From assembly GCA_026770585.1 (NCBI GenBank), contig MU647862.1, forward strand, positions 1 through 20,491: a stretch of 20,491 nt of DNA, in the 5' to 3' direction. A program made the position numbers and the translations under genes. The notes below the pieces were generated by a model, which ran no database searches, was not told the origin of the DNA, and saw only the letters and a list, made by a program, of their open reading frames with translations. How positions within the stretch are numbered: the stretch's first letter is position 1; each line of letters starts with the position of its first letter. The DNA is from Baffinella frigidus. Its lineage: Eukaryota; Cryptophyceae; Cryptomonadales; Baffinellaceae. Shown here in pieces: positions 9,121-17,328 of this stretch.

Positions 9121-9128
9121 TATAAAAG
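9121..9128 (+). promoter_or_regulatory. Orphan plus-strand TATA box
   Basis: The plus strand reads TATAAAAG. Only an eight-codon ORF and an AATAAA (9197-9202) follow within 80 bases. It may mark a short non-coding transcript, a gene remnant or a chance match. Confidence 0.3.
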
Positions 9129-9293
9129 TTAAAACTTGCACTGAAGGCTTGAAGGCGACCTCGTGAAATTGATGTGTTTTTGTTTTGTATTCTCATAATA
9201 AACCACCGCCCCTACACAACAGCCCTACAATAACCAGGTCTTCGAAAGCAACGGAGTGTCTGCACATCTACTCTAGGTTACTCGGCTCTGGTA

Positions 9294-11135
9294 TTAATCC
9301 AGTACGCGTTTCCCATCACGTATGCGCCTCCCGACAGCGCGGTGAGCTTCATCTTCGTTGTAAGCGACAAAGGCGTTCGCTGTCTCTGCTGAGGGGAAGT
9401 TGGTAGACCAGTAAACAGGTATGTCACGGGTAGTCGATAGACCCGAATCCATACGGTTTGCAAATTGTATTATCATATCGACGGGGTTTCCACCCCTTTC
9501 GTTCAAGCCGGTGACGAGTTTCACGAGTGTCATCGAGAATGGAGCATAGTGGTACACCGATGGCGTATGTACCAACCACGAAAATTGTCCACGGTGGCCT
9601 TCTTTCATCTCATCATAAACTTCGGTTGCTTCGTCGTCATGCGCAGATGCATAGAGACAGATAACCACAACCTCCCGAGGGTCGAACATCGGTTGTATCG
9701 TGTCTTGTCCCACCCCGAATGTGTCGTCTCGCACGATCCGGACATGGACATCTCCAGTGACCAGGTGTTTTTTGATGGTGAAATTGACAGGAAGTCGGAT
9801 CGCGCGTTTCGCGTAACAGATGTCAAGAACGATTGTCCAATACAGAACGGTGACCAGTTTGCCCGCCTGATACAATGATTCCCTGCGATCTTGTACAAAC
9901 GCTGCATGCAGTTCGTGCAATTGGGATGCGGTTATGATGTCGATGTCATGCAAGTTCGGACTGACGAGAAACACGCCACCCCCGTGTTTACGTTCTGCCC
10001 CATGCGCACCAATGCTCGTGATCAACTTATACTCGTCGGTCCTCTGTGCAAGAAGTTTGTAAACAGCCCCGTATTGAATCCGTGTCGCGTGTCCGTTGTA
10101 GTTCTGCTTGGTTTGCGCATACCCGTATTGGTTCTGCTTGGTTGGCGCATGCAAAGAGGCCCAGTTTGGTTTCGCGCAGATTTCCCGCAATTTGGCATCG
10201 TCGTCTGTCAACACGATAAACACCGTTTCCGGGACCATGTTCAAAAACGGACGCATCACCTCGTCGATGTCAGTCTTGCAAGCGAGTTTTACGATGTCCC
10301 TCTTGTTCACACCGCTGTATCCAACAGAGACAATCACAACAATGTGTTGTATATTCTTCGGTACTCTCGTGTATACGTTATCAAAGAGCCCTCTCTTGGG
10401 AAAATGGTTCTCTGTGATCTCGTGAAGGTGATGATCATCCAGGCTTCCAAACAACACACCACTCTCTGAGGGGCCCCTGGGTATTGGCGTGGCTCTTTCA
10501 TTCGAAGACTTCAAGGTGGGAAACCTCTGCGTGTATACTGTATGTGTGGGTTCGACGGAGAGGCGACCGTTGTCCGACACCTGGTGTGTTTGTCTGGCCG
10601 GATGCTTCCAAACATCACCCTCTGAGAAACGGGTGTTTTCACGCTGATCTCTGCGAGGTCTGTGCGAATCTAACAGTTGAGTAGACTGTGTGGACCCACT
10701 CGCTTGGATTGTCTGAGGTTCTGGACAGTTGTAGGCGATCTTCGAAGCCCTTTCCAGCTTACAGTATGTGTGTATCTTTACCAAACAATCACGTGTGGCT
10801 TGCGTTGTGAACAGGACACACATCCAAACCCCATTTCTTTCAGCATGGGGATCGTTGAGAATCAGATGATAGATGAACGCATACGACACCGAATGTACCA
10901 CGGAAAGGCGCAGAAGCGCGGCATGGACCGTGACGTTGATACTGGGGTGGAACAGACGCTTTACTACCATGTCGTAGCAGGTGGGGGTGGAGCGTGTTCC
11001 GAGCATGACCGTTGCGATTATGTCAAACATGTCTATTATTTCGCAACATACGCATGCAGCACAGATCAGGTATGATGCGGGGTATGACATAAATGTCAAC
11101 GAAACCAGCATTGTTGTGATGATGGTTGTTATCAT
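9294..11135 (-). CDS. Unknown protein with N-terminal membrane region and large soluble domain
   Basis: The product has 613 residues from the ATG at 11135. The frame extends 12 codons further to a GTG at 11171, but ATG is preferred in this intron-free, TATA-driven setting. The first 120 residues hold three or four hydrophobic segments, the first two separated by a CAACVCC cluster. Residues of about 125-240 are polar and look disordered. From about 250 the sequence alternates strand-like and helical stretches (IQHIVVIVSVGYSG, ETVFIVLTDDDAKL, REVVVICLYAS), suggesting one or two Rossmann-like alpha/beta folds. A short degenerate repeat (PTKQNQYG/QTKQNYNG) sits near the middle. I recognise no catalytic motif. 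It could be a membrane-anchored virion or assembly protein, which is inference only. The stop is TAA. Confidence 0.75.
   Translation of the reverse strand: MITTIITTMLVSLTFMSYPASYLICAACVCCEIIDMFDIIATVMLGTRSTPTCYDMVVKRLFHPSINVTVHAALLRLSVVHSVSYAFIYHLILNDPHAERNGVWMCVLFTTQATRDCLVKIHTYCKLERASKIAYNCPEPQTIQASGSTQSTQLLDSHRPRRDQRENTRFSEGDVWKHPARQTHQVSDNGRLSVEPTHTVYTQRFPTLKSSNERATPIPRGPSESGVLFGSLDDHHLHEITENHFPKRGLFDNVYTRVPKNIQHIVVIVSVGYSGVNKRDIVKLACKTDIDEVMRPFLNMVPETVFIVLTDDDAKLREICAKPNWASLHAPTKQNQYGYAQTKQNYNGHATRIQYGAVYKLLAQRTDEYKLITSIGAHGAERKHGGGVFLVSPNLHDIDIITASQLHELHAAFVQDRRESLYQAGKLVTVLYWTIVLDICYAKRAIRLPVNFTIKKHLVTGDVHVRIVRDDTFGVGQDTIQPMFDPREVVVICLYASAHDDEATEVYDEMKEGHRGQFSWLVHTPSVYHYAPFSMTLVKLVTGLNERGGNPVDMIIQFANRMDSGLSTTRDIPVYWSTNFPSAETANAFVAYNEDEAHRAVGRRIRDGKRVLD
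10101..10150. repeat. 20-bp direct repeat with 30-bp period inside the membrane-protein gene
   Basis: GTTCTGCTTGGTTTGCGCAT at 10101-10120 recurs with one mismatch at 10131-10150. It encodes the repeated A-x-TKQN segment of the minus-strand protein. Confidence 0.75.
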
Positions 11136-11178
11136 GGTCTTCTGAGATAGGGTAACTCCTCGACCCCACACACTGGAC

Positions 11179-11184
11179 CTTAAA
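11179..11184 (-). promoter_or_regulatory. TATA-like box of the membrane-protein gene
   Basis: The minus strand reads TTTAAG about 45 nt before the ATG at 11135. The gene at 12819 has the same TTTAAGG element at a similar distance. Confidence 0.35.
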
Positions 11185-11279
11185 CTCTTCCCTGGCTGAA
11201 ACCTGTCGTTGGGTATTGTCTAACTTGAGGGTGTACAGTTGTCTTCACCTTCTCGTGTCGCCATATACACACATAACCA

Positions 11280-11287
11280 CTTAAATA
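11280..11287 (+). promoter_or_regulatory. TATA-like box before the 48-residue ORF
   Basis: CTTAAATA lies 25 nt before an ATG in a good eukaryotic context (ACCATGG). Confidence 0.3.
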
Positions 11288-11304
11288 CAAGTATACCTTG
11301 TACC

Positions 11305-11451
11305 ATGGAAGCCAAAGTGGAAAAATCAATGCCGCGGGTCTACTTTTTCAACAATGTCAACAAGAAACGAGACGTGTTAGGACGAATATACAACCTCTTC
11401 TCTTTGTGGGCAAAAACATTTCTTTCTGGTCTGATTCCTGTCCAAAATTGA
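11305..11451 (+). CDS. Possible small basic protein of 48 residues
   Basis: The ATG at 11305 sits in the sequence ACCATGG and is preceded by a TATA-like box. The product is lysine-rich at the start and hydrophobic at the end (LWAKTFLSGLIPV). An overlapping frame stays open to 11522 and would add a GCRLCDYAG segment with a CxxC, so a frameshifted longer gene is possible. I do not recognise it, and coding status is uncertain. Confidence 0.3.
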   Translation: MEAKVEKSMPRVYFFNNVNKKRDVLGRIYNLFSLWAKTFLSGLIPVQN

Positions 11452-11551
11452 ACGAATCCGTCAGAACATACAACGGTTGTCGATTATGCGATTATGCGGG
11501 GCGTGTTGTATTCGAGTTGTGATTGGTGGTATGGTGGACATACTTCCTTGA

Positions 11552-12124
11552 ATGGGTCACTGTATCGCGACTTTATGCGGGTCTGTGTTCGACCCTGATG
11601 AATGTGATGATATTGCAGGATTGTTGCCCGACGGAGACAAGAATGGATCCAGTGCTGGTGTCAATTCGACCAAACGCATAGACGCTGTCCTCACACAGGG
11701 GTCTGACGGGGCGCATGCAATGGACAAACTCATGCGGGACTGTTTACAATGTGAACCGGGTGCACGACTGCATATTTGTGTAGCTTATACTCTCCTTCGA
11801 ATGCAAGTGATGCGAGGATCAATTACACAGAAGGAGCGTGTGTTTATGCCCGATCATATGATCCTATACGTAGAGCCTTCAGGTGCCCCTGTGGGTCCCA
11901 TCCAACCCGAAATGTCTCGCGCATTCATGCGTGTTCGTGTCTTTCGATTCCTTGTTATACCATCGGGTATATCTCGGGCTTCTGCCAAGCGCAAAGCGGG
12001 GAATGAATCCACCGACAGTGACGATGATGCAGAGATGACCAGTGGGCTCAATCCTTCACATACAGCCCACACCAACAAGACACTACCCCACACCAACAAG
12101 ACACTGCGGAACCGACTGCGATGA
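11552..12124 (+). CDS. Unknown protein with acidic, repeat-bearing C-terminus
   Basis: The product has 190 residues from an ATG at 11552, with an in-frame TGA immediately before it. The first 140 residues look globular, with predicted strands near YVEPSGAPVGPIQP and VRVFRFLVIPSG. The tail is first basic (ASAKRKAG), then acidic (STDSDDDAE), and ends in two copies of HTNKTL with a basic end. No signal peptide or membrane segment is seen. The stop lies inside a duplicated stretch of about 59 bp, so the C-terminus probably changed recently. I do not recognise the family, and no promoter box is clear. A nuclear protein with a charged tail is one reading, held weakly. Confidence 0.6.
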   Translation: MGHCIATLCGSVFDPDECDDIAGLLPDGDKNGSSAGVNSTKRIDAVLTQGSDGAHAMDKLMRDCLQCEPGARLHICVAYTLLRMQVMRGSITQKERVFMPDHMILYVEPSGAPVGPIQPEMSRAFMRVRVFRFLVIPSGISRASAKRKAGNESTDSDDDAEMTSGLNPSHTAHTNKTLPHTNKTLRNRLR

Positions 12125-12185
12125 TTTACACCAACAAGACACTACCCCTACCAACAAGACACTGCGGAACCGACTGCGATAATTT
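12070..12185. repeat. Direct duplication of about 59 bp across the end of the 190-residue gene
   Basis: Copy one is 12070-12127 and copy two is 12129-12185. Both contain CACCAACAAGACACTACCCC and GCGGAACCGACTGCGAT. Each copy itself contains two ACCAACAAGACACT subunits. Copy two is two bases shorter and lacks the TGA that ends the gene in copy one. Confidence 0.85.
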
Positions 12186-12252
12186 CTTTCTTATGCCCGG
12201 ATCGCCCTATTGGTTTACTATGGACCATAGAGCAAACATGGGAGGGGTTTTC

Positions 12253-12732
12253 TCAAAACCACACTTCAGAGAAGTTATTTCCGACGCCCCATAGTAGCAA
12301 CACACCATGGCATCGAATGTGATAGAACTTATTGAGCATGTCGTGGATTTTAGACGTATGGTCGAGCGCCCTCTGTATGTCATGTTGGGAAGCGTTGCAA
12401 TCCACCACCACGTTGCACATGATCAACTGTATGTCATCCGTCGAATTAACTCGTGGACGTGCCAGCACCATGTCCAATGCCATTATATGGGTGTCCGTAA
12501 CATCTATAACCCCCCAATTCCCAGCTAGGGTATGCAACTTGTATTGGTTTATCCATTCAGCTAGTTTAATGTCTGCAGTGGGGTTGCTTTGTCGCTTACC
12601 AGCAAACTCAATACGATGGCGGTGTTTGTTAGTTTCCTTTGTCGCACATGCGGAGTACTTTTTAAATGACTTGATAATCCTGGGATGAAAGAGAAGCTTG
12701 ACAATGTTGCTCTCCGTGGTAGAAATACACAT
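12253..12732 (-). CDS. Unknown small basic protein
   Basis: The product has 159 residues from the ATG at 12732. The N-terminal third is strongly basic (IIKSFKKYSAC, KHRHRIEFAGKRQ). The middle alternates hydrophobic strands (NWGVIDVTDTHIMALDMVL, IQLIMCNVVVDCN). The C-terminus is helical and ends in GVLLLWGVG. No signal peptide or known motif is seen. It is transcribed away from the 988-residue gene and shares an AT-rich divergent promoter with it. The stop is TGA. I do not recognise it. Confidence 0.55.
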   Translation of the reverse strand: MCISTTESNIVKLLFHPRIIKSFKKYSACATKETNKHRHRIEFAGKRQSNPTADIKLAEWINQYKLHTLAGNWGVIDVTDTHIMALDMVLARPRVNSTDDIQLIMCNVVVDCNASQHDIQRALDHTSKIHDMLNKFYHIRCHGVLLLWGVGNNFSEVWF

Positions 12733-12775
12733 CGATGGAGAATGGTGAGTACCTAAATGTTTTTACATAGGTGTT

Positions 12776-12790
12776 GTGAAATATTTAAGG
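12776..12790. promoter_or_regulatory. Divergent AT-rich promoter
   Basis: GTGAAATATTTAAGG holds the palindrome AAATATTT. The plus strand gives TTTAAG 35 nt before the ATG at 12819. The minus strand gives TTAAATATTT about 50 nt before the ATG at 12732. Confidence 0.45.
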
Positions 12791-12818
12791 CATGCTTACC
12801 ACACAAATAACAATATCA

Positions 12819-15785
12819 ATGTCACCCGGTTCACCCGTCGAGACAATGCGGGACAAACCTGGTGCATACAGACTTCGTGCTAGTACGGATCGGCGTGGTG
12901 CAGTCCCGTCTTCCGAGACCCCGTGTGGTGCAATCCCGTTTAACGAGACCCCGCGTAGGACACTTCCGTTTAACGAGACCCCGCGTAGTACAATTCCGTC
13001 TTCCGAGACCCCTCGTAGTACAATGCCACCCAATAAGACCATGCCCACCATACCCGATTCTGAAGATTGTGATGGGGTGTTCGAGTGTGCGGTGGTGAAG
13101 GATGATAAGAAAAAGGCATCCGACCAACAACCTGTTTCGTGGGTTCGTCAAGGTAAGGCGGACAAAAACATAGTAAACCCAAGCAAAGCAATCGAGATGC
13201 GGGTTGAGGTCACCGTTGAGTGGAAGAAGTTGGCATGGCAGACCATGGATGGGACTCAGACCGAAATATCGATGGATGTGCCCCCTGTTGTAGACAATTT
13301 TACCTTTTCGGATACTGATGGAAATGCACACGTGCATTGTGAATACAAGCAAGGTGGAACCAAGGTGTCATACGACATGCACCAACTCCCGATGGGTGTC
13401 GAATACGACACGAAGTCACAGACCAATCCATACTTGACGCATTGTGGAGGCGTCCCGACGGATTGTATCAAGATAAACTGGTTCTCGAAACGACCCCCCA
13501 GCGTGGTCAATACGGTGTCGAAGACGGTAGGTGTCGCAGGCGTTGCGTCTGAGAGACCGAACAAGCTGAGTATGCACCTTGCCGGTGGGTGGATTCCTCT
13601 GGTGGACCTGGCTGGTTGTATGCAGGGAAACCCGGGTGGGAAGGTGCTCATGCATGATTTCCAACACAACTTCTCATGCCAGGTGCTGCAAGTTCAGTTC
13701 TCAGATGCGGCGGTGACAATCGATGGTGTTCGTTACACGGATGGGCCCAAGCTTCTCGCCGTGTTGAAAACACAGATTGATACTGGGCGCATTCGGACTT
13801 CGATGATGCATACAATGGAGGCACGATCCGAGGTCCTCATAGGAAACTTGCAGCTAATCGGGGCCAACATTGCGAACACGAGCCTCATGCGTACGGACAG
13901 CATCGGGGGTATTATGAGACAACCACTGTCACTTTTGCTGCAACATAAGGAGGTGGTGCCCCTGAAATCAATGGGAGATCTAGCGAAGAGTTATGTGCTC
14001 CCCGTTTGTCCAGTTATGGGTGGGCATTTTTTGGCACACGCGCTGAACCTGAATGCCATCCCTGCGTGGGATGCAGACAAGGGTGCCCCTCTACTGGCTA
14101 CGTACACACGCACCCGAGTTCTTACCACTGATCAAATTATCCGAGTTTTGCACACCACGTTGCAGGCACCGACCTACTCGGCCGAGCTTGTGCCGTATAC
14201 GTCAGACTGTGTACTCACCATCTCCCCAGAAACGGTCACGCAGATGCGCACCAATACGTTCAATGGTGTCTTTACCGGTAAAGACGCCGCACCCTCTGAA
14301 TGTATCGACTCGGTGTTTTCGGTTCCCAATGCATTGAGTGTCTTTCGGGCCGACGACTGTGAGGGGTCTGCGCACCTCACACTCGCGATGCAGCATAACG
14401 TACGCGCTCTCGGATATGATGCGGCTTCGTACCTGAAGGAATGTGGCACACCGGCGGGACGTGAAGCTATGTCTACGTGGATCAATTCTCCCAAGTTCTG
14501 TAACATCAGTCTTAAGAGAGAAGAGGAGTACGCGTTTGCCGTGCAGTGTGTCGTCGTGTCCGCAACCTCGCATCTGTGCTTCGACGCAAAGCTCCTCATT
14601 ATCGGTGCTATGTGTCCGACACCGCTCCAGGCAATCGCTGGTGGTGCGAAAGAACAGGGCCACGCGGCGTCTGCTGCCAAGGTGCTTTGGAAGGAAGTTG
14701 GCCCCATCGCCACAATGGTGTATGCACACTACACGAACCCAGCAACAAGGTTCACGCTCCTCAAGATGCCTATCTTAGAAGGTGCCACTGCCATCGGGAG
14801 ACCACTGGGTGCGACCCCAGTCCAGCTAGCAGGTGAATACGAGATGCATGCGCCAAGTGTCACGATTCCAAAGCCGATCAATACACTCCCAAAGCTTGCA
14901 CATGTCCCGGATGGCTTTGGTCGCGTATGGCCGACCATCAAAAGCGGTTACCCTATTTTTGATGTCGCGGCCCATAATAGATTCTTCGTGATCGAATCAA
15001 CAACGCCGCTGCACATGTGCGCTGTCAAGGGCCATGTCTCGGCCGCGCGAATGGAAGGCATCGCAAAGATGAGGAGCAAGATGGGAGGGGCAGCGGTTGG
15101 CAACATCCCCGTATCGACCGCAGCAGTGCCCATAGAGGAGTTCTTCAAAAAGATCGAGGTGGCATTTGCAGCTACATACATCGACAAGGGTGAAGACGTG
15201 CGACTCCAGGGGTACATACATGACACACACGACCCAGTGGCGCTTGGTGAGGCACCACGCCCGGTCGAATTCTACAAGACTTTCTATCAAATGGACGGGT
15301 TTATGCTCAGTGAGATCGCACCGACCGGGAATATCATCATCGGGGCGGACGCTGACAACTTGCTCAACGCGGCAGAAGATTCATCAACGAGGATCACGAT
15401 GGAGCATACAATGCTGCCAATCCTTACACCGCTCGAGAACGATGATATGACGACAGCCCTGCGGGTGCAGTGGGAGGAGACACGTCTCCCGTTCATAGGA
15501 ATGCCCGCACTGCGGCAAATGATCTCCACCTGGCACCCCGCAACCATTGGCAGCATATACCACCCAGAAGACGATAGCAAGGGACTCATGCGTTGCAACA
15601 TAGGGATCTCGGGTAACAACGCCGACAAACTCTACACCGATATGTCCATCGGGGGGTCTCTATACATACCGAACGATGGGACAAATCAAGGGGTTATTGG
15701 AGAGCAGCGAGTAATTCGGATGGGGTGTGAAACAACTATCATATCCCACGGAGTTCGGTGTAATCAGATGTCTGTGGGTTCTTGA
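12819..15785 (+). CDS. Large unrecognised soluble protein, candidate virion structural protein
   Basis: The product has 988 residues from the ATG at 12819. An upstream in-frame ATG at 12792 would add nine residues, but it lies only 8 nt from the TATA-like box at 12784-12789, so the second ATG fits better. Residues of about 30-75 form four 10-residue repeats of the type PSSETPRSTI, which look disordered. The remaining 900 residues look globular, mixed alpha/beta and soluble, with no signal peptide, membrane segment or recognised catalytic motif. Size, solubility and position convergent with the candidate capsid gene suggest a virion component such as a second capsid or tegument protein. That is inference from context. 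The stop is TGA, with a TAG 11 codons later in frame. Confidence 0.8.
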   Translation: MSPGSPVETMRDKPGAYRLRASTDRRGAVPSSETPCGAIPFNETPRRTLPFNETPRSTIPSSETPRSTMPPNKTMPTIPDSEDCDGVFECAVVKDDKKKASDQQPVSWVRQGKADKNIVNPSKAIEMRVEVTVEWKKLAWQTMDGTQTEISMDVPPVVDNFTFSDTDGNAHVHCEYKQGGTKVSYDMHQLPMGVEYDTKSQTNPYLTHCGGVPTDCIKINWFSKRPPSVVNTVSKTVGVAGVASERPNKLSMHLAGGWIPLVDLAGCMQGNPGGKVLMHDFQHNFSCQVLQVQFSDAAVTIDGVRYTDGPKLLAVLKTQIDTGRIRTSMMHTMEARSEVLIGNLQLIGANIANTSLMRTDSIGGIMRQPLSLLLQHKEVVPLKSMGDLAKSYVLPVCPVMGGHFLAHALNLNAIPAWDADKGAPLLATYTRTRVLTTDQIIRVLHTTLQAPTYSAELVPYTSDCVLTISPETVTQMRTNTFNGVFTGKDAAPSECIDSVFSVPNALSVFRADDCEGSAHLTLAMQHNVRALGYDAASYLKECGTPAGREAMSTWINSPKFCNISLKREEEYAFAVQCVVVSATSHLCFDAKLLIIGAMCPTPLQAIAGGAKEQGHAASAAKVLWKEVGPIATMVYAHYTNPATRFTLLKMPILEGATAIGRPLGATPVQLAGEYEMHAPSVTIPKPINTLPKLAHVPDGFGRVWPTIKSGYPIFDVAAHNRFFVIESTTPLHMCAVKGHVSAARMEGIAKMRSKMGGAAVGNIPVSTAAVPIEEFFKKIEVAFAATYIDKGEDVRLQGYIHDTHDPVALGEAPRPVEFYKTFYQMDGFMLSEIAPTGNIIIGADADNLLNAAEDSSTRITMEHTMLPILTPLENDDMTTALRVQWEETRLPFIGMPALRQMISTWHPATIGSIYHPEDDSKGLMRCNIGISGNNADKLYTDMSIGGSLYIPNDGTNQGVIGEQRVIRMGCETTIISHGVRCNQMSVGS
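12906..13040 (+). repeat. 30-bp coding tandem repeat, four copies plus partial
   Basis: Units start at 12906, 12936, 12966 and 12996, with a partial one at 13026. They encode PSSETPCGAI, PFNETPRRTL, PFNETPRSTI and PSSETPRSTM, then PPNKT. Two unit types (SSE and FNE) appear in the order A-B-B-A. Confidence 0.9.
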
Positions 15786-15870
15786 CAAATGTATGCCTTG
15801 ACAAATAGCGGTATGTAGTCACAACATTTATCCCAATAGTATCATTTTGGTATTCGACAACAGCATTTGT

Positions 15871-15879
15871 TATATAAAG
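15871..15879 (+). promoter_or_regulatory. TATA box of the CUB-domain gene
   Basis: TATATAAAG lies 27 nt before the ATG at 15898 and 45 nt before an in-frame ATG at 15916. Confidence 0.6.
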
Positions 15880-15897
15880 CTGTAATTTCATTATTCC

Positions 15898-16734
15898 ATG
15901 AAAACCCGACTTATCATGCGAGGGGTGGCTCTCAGAGTATGCATGGCATGTGTACTTACAATATCAGCCTCTGCATGTGGTGTTGGATTTGGTGAGGTGA
16001 TGAACACAGACACTAATTTGATGGAATGTAAAGCCTGTCCGATAGGCTCGTATAGCCTCGACGGAGCCACTTTGTGTGTGGTTAATACATGTGACGTTGG
16101 TTCCTCCGTTGAAGCGATGGTACGGTGTGGGTCTGATAATGCCAACTCTTGTGGATGCCAAGACTCCTTGGCAGTGGGTGGCTTCATTACTGACGGTAGT
16201 ACCGAATCCGACTTTTACTTAAAAGGTTTGAGTTGTTGGTGGATTATCAGTGGCGCGAATCCCTACATCCGATTCTCAAGGTTTGATGTCGAAGCAGGTT
16301 TCGACTATGTAGATGTGTGGTCTTGTATAGATTCACTATGCACAGAGAAGCAACGAATTGACAAGTTCGACAACTATGATCCAGGCGATCGTGTTGGTTC
16401 CCCCCCGACTCTCAACCTTGATTATATGTACAATGGTATATCATACCTGTTGGTGAGGTTCCTCTCAGACAATAGCGTTGTAAAACGTGGTTTCTCCGCG
16501 AGTTGGGGTGCAGGCGATGCGGCAAGTTGCCATGCATCAACTTCATCGTGTACCGCAGGCTCGTACAGTGTGTACGGGAGTAGTCCAAGAGCATGTACGG
16601 GATGCCCCGAAGACTCGTATAGTTCAGACGCAGCTTTTGCCTGTACGGCATGCCATGAAGGATCAACCTCAATGGCCGGTTCCACTCAACTCGCAGATTG
16701 TGTGTGTATGCAGGGGTATTCAGTGTCACAATAA
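15898..16734 (+). CDS. Secreted CUB-domain protein with cysteine-rich repeats
   Basis: The product has 278 residues. The N-terminus is a signal peptide ending near residue 26; the in-frame ATG at 15916 would also leave a signal peptide and fits the promoter spacing better. A short cysteine-rich unit lies at about 40-65. A CUB-like domain spans about 87-205, with the hallmarks CWWIISG, a FDYVDVWSC strand, SYLLVRFLSD and GFSASW. GCC2/GCC3-like repeats follow at 207-270 and end in CVCMQGYS, the same type as in the two large minus-strand proteins. The protein stops right after a cysteine unit and has no anchor, so it may be secreted or truncated. CUB domains bind protein or glycan ligands outside the cell; the target here is unknown. 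The stop is TAA. Confidence 0.85.
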   Translation: MKTRLIMRGVALRVCMACVLTISASACGVGFGEVMNTDTNLMECKACPIGSYSLDGATLCVVNTCDVGSSVEAMVRCGSDNANSCGCQDSLAVGGFITDGSTESDFYLKGLSCWWIISGANPYIRFSRFDVEAGFDYVDVWSCIDSLCTEKQRIDKFDNYDPGDRVGSPPTLNLDYMYNGISYLLVRFLSDNSVVKRGFSASWGAGDAASCHASTSSCTAGSYSVYGSSPRACTGCPEDSYSSDAAFACTACHEGSTSMAGSTQLADCVCMQGYSVSQ

Positions 16735-16980
16735 TATTTCAAATGTTCAAAGTCACGTTCTGGAGGAAGGACACACACTCGTCAAACAACCTGGACTCAT
16801 ATTACAATGTGTATTTTCAAAACACTTTCAGAATCACAGATTCCTTCTTAAAACACGAGGCCCTTCACATCAAATGAGCGAATTTCATCTTACTAGGTTT
16901 GGTTCTTACCATATTGAGCTATACTGCTGTAAATTTGAACATTCCAAATAGATTCGAATACGGTCTATTTTCTAATCCAT

Positions 16981-17289
16981 TTACATCAACCGCATATTAG
17001 TAGGAGGACCATCTTGCCTGAACCCCTTACCCTCTCGAACAGACGCACACCCCACGTACGAGTCTCCAAGGTGACCAGCACCCCGGATATGCTCGTACAT
17101 CCCAGTGCCGGTTCGGTCGATCTTGATAGTGCCCTGGAAAGCCACACTGGTGGCGCTGGTCAGTGAGTCGTGTGCAGCAGAACCTGCGGGCTTGCGAGTC
17201 GCATGTAGCATTCGGAAATCCGGAAAGTTTGCATTCTGGACGTAGTGTGCGTATCGATCATCCCATGAAGCCTGGTCGAAAACCTTCAT
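16981..17289 (-). CDS. In-frame continuation of the capsid-like gene behind a TGA, or separate 102-residue ORF
   Basis: From the TGA at 17329-17331 the same frame is open for 115 codons to the TAA at 16981-16983. The first ATG within it is at 17289, giving 102 residues. The composition is that of a structured protein, with strands such as SVAFQGTIKIDR and glycine-rich turns (HIRGAGHLGDSYVGCASV). There is no TATA-like box just before 17289. I infer that this is the C-terminal part of the capsid-like protein, reached by readthrough or cut off by a nonsense change. A separate small gene translated by reinitiation is the alternative. Confidence 0.5.
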   Translation of the reverse strand: MKVFDQASWDDRYAHYVQNANFPDFRMLHATRKPAGSAAHDSLTSATSVAFQGTIKIDRTGTGMYEHIRGAGHLGDSYVGCASVREGKGFRQDGPPTNMRLM

Positions 17290-17328
17290 ACGCTTGTCGT
17301 AGACACTGTTGATGTTCTCCGGGTCGAT

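Larger units (their letters stand above)
8863..9293. other. Gene-poor spacer of 430 bases
   Basis: I see no convincing gene here. The spacer holds the 27-bp tandem repeat (8954-9067), a plus-strand TATAAAAG at 9121-9128 and a plus-strand AATAAA at 9197-9202. It lies between two minus-strand genes, so the plus-strand signals have no obvious coding partner. Confidence 0.6.
11136..11551. other. Spacer between divergent genes
   Basis: This stretch of 415 bases holds the promoter of the minus-strand membrane-protein gene, a plus-strand CTTAAATA box with one weak small ORF (11305-11451), and about 100 bases before the plus-strand gene at 11552 in which I see no clear promoter. Confidence 0.5.

Noticed and set aside
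8808-9166. Plus-strand frames reading the 27-bp repeat as a Cys-rich 9-residue unit
   Set aside because: The open frame results from a 27-bp unit lacking stops. Flanking sequence has no coding character and no promoter lies upstream.
9465-10469. Plus-strand frames of 137 and 192 codons opposite the 613-residue gene
   Set aside because: They have no recognisable features, and the opposite strand carries the membrane segments and coherent protein pattern.
11298-11522. Frame of 74 codons with a CxxC overlapping the 48-residue ORF
   Set aside because: It starts at a TTG, lacks its own promoter and overlaps a better ATG. I mention it only as a possible frameshifted extension.
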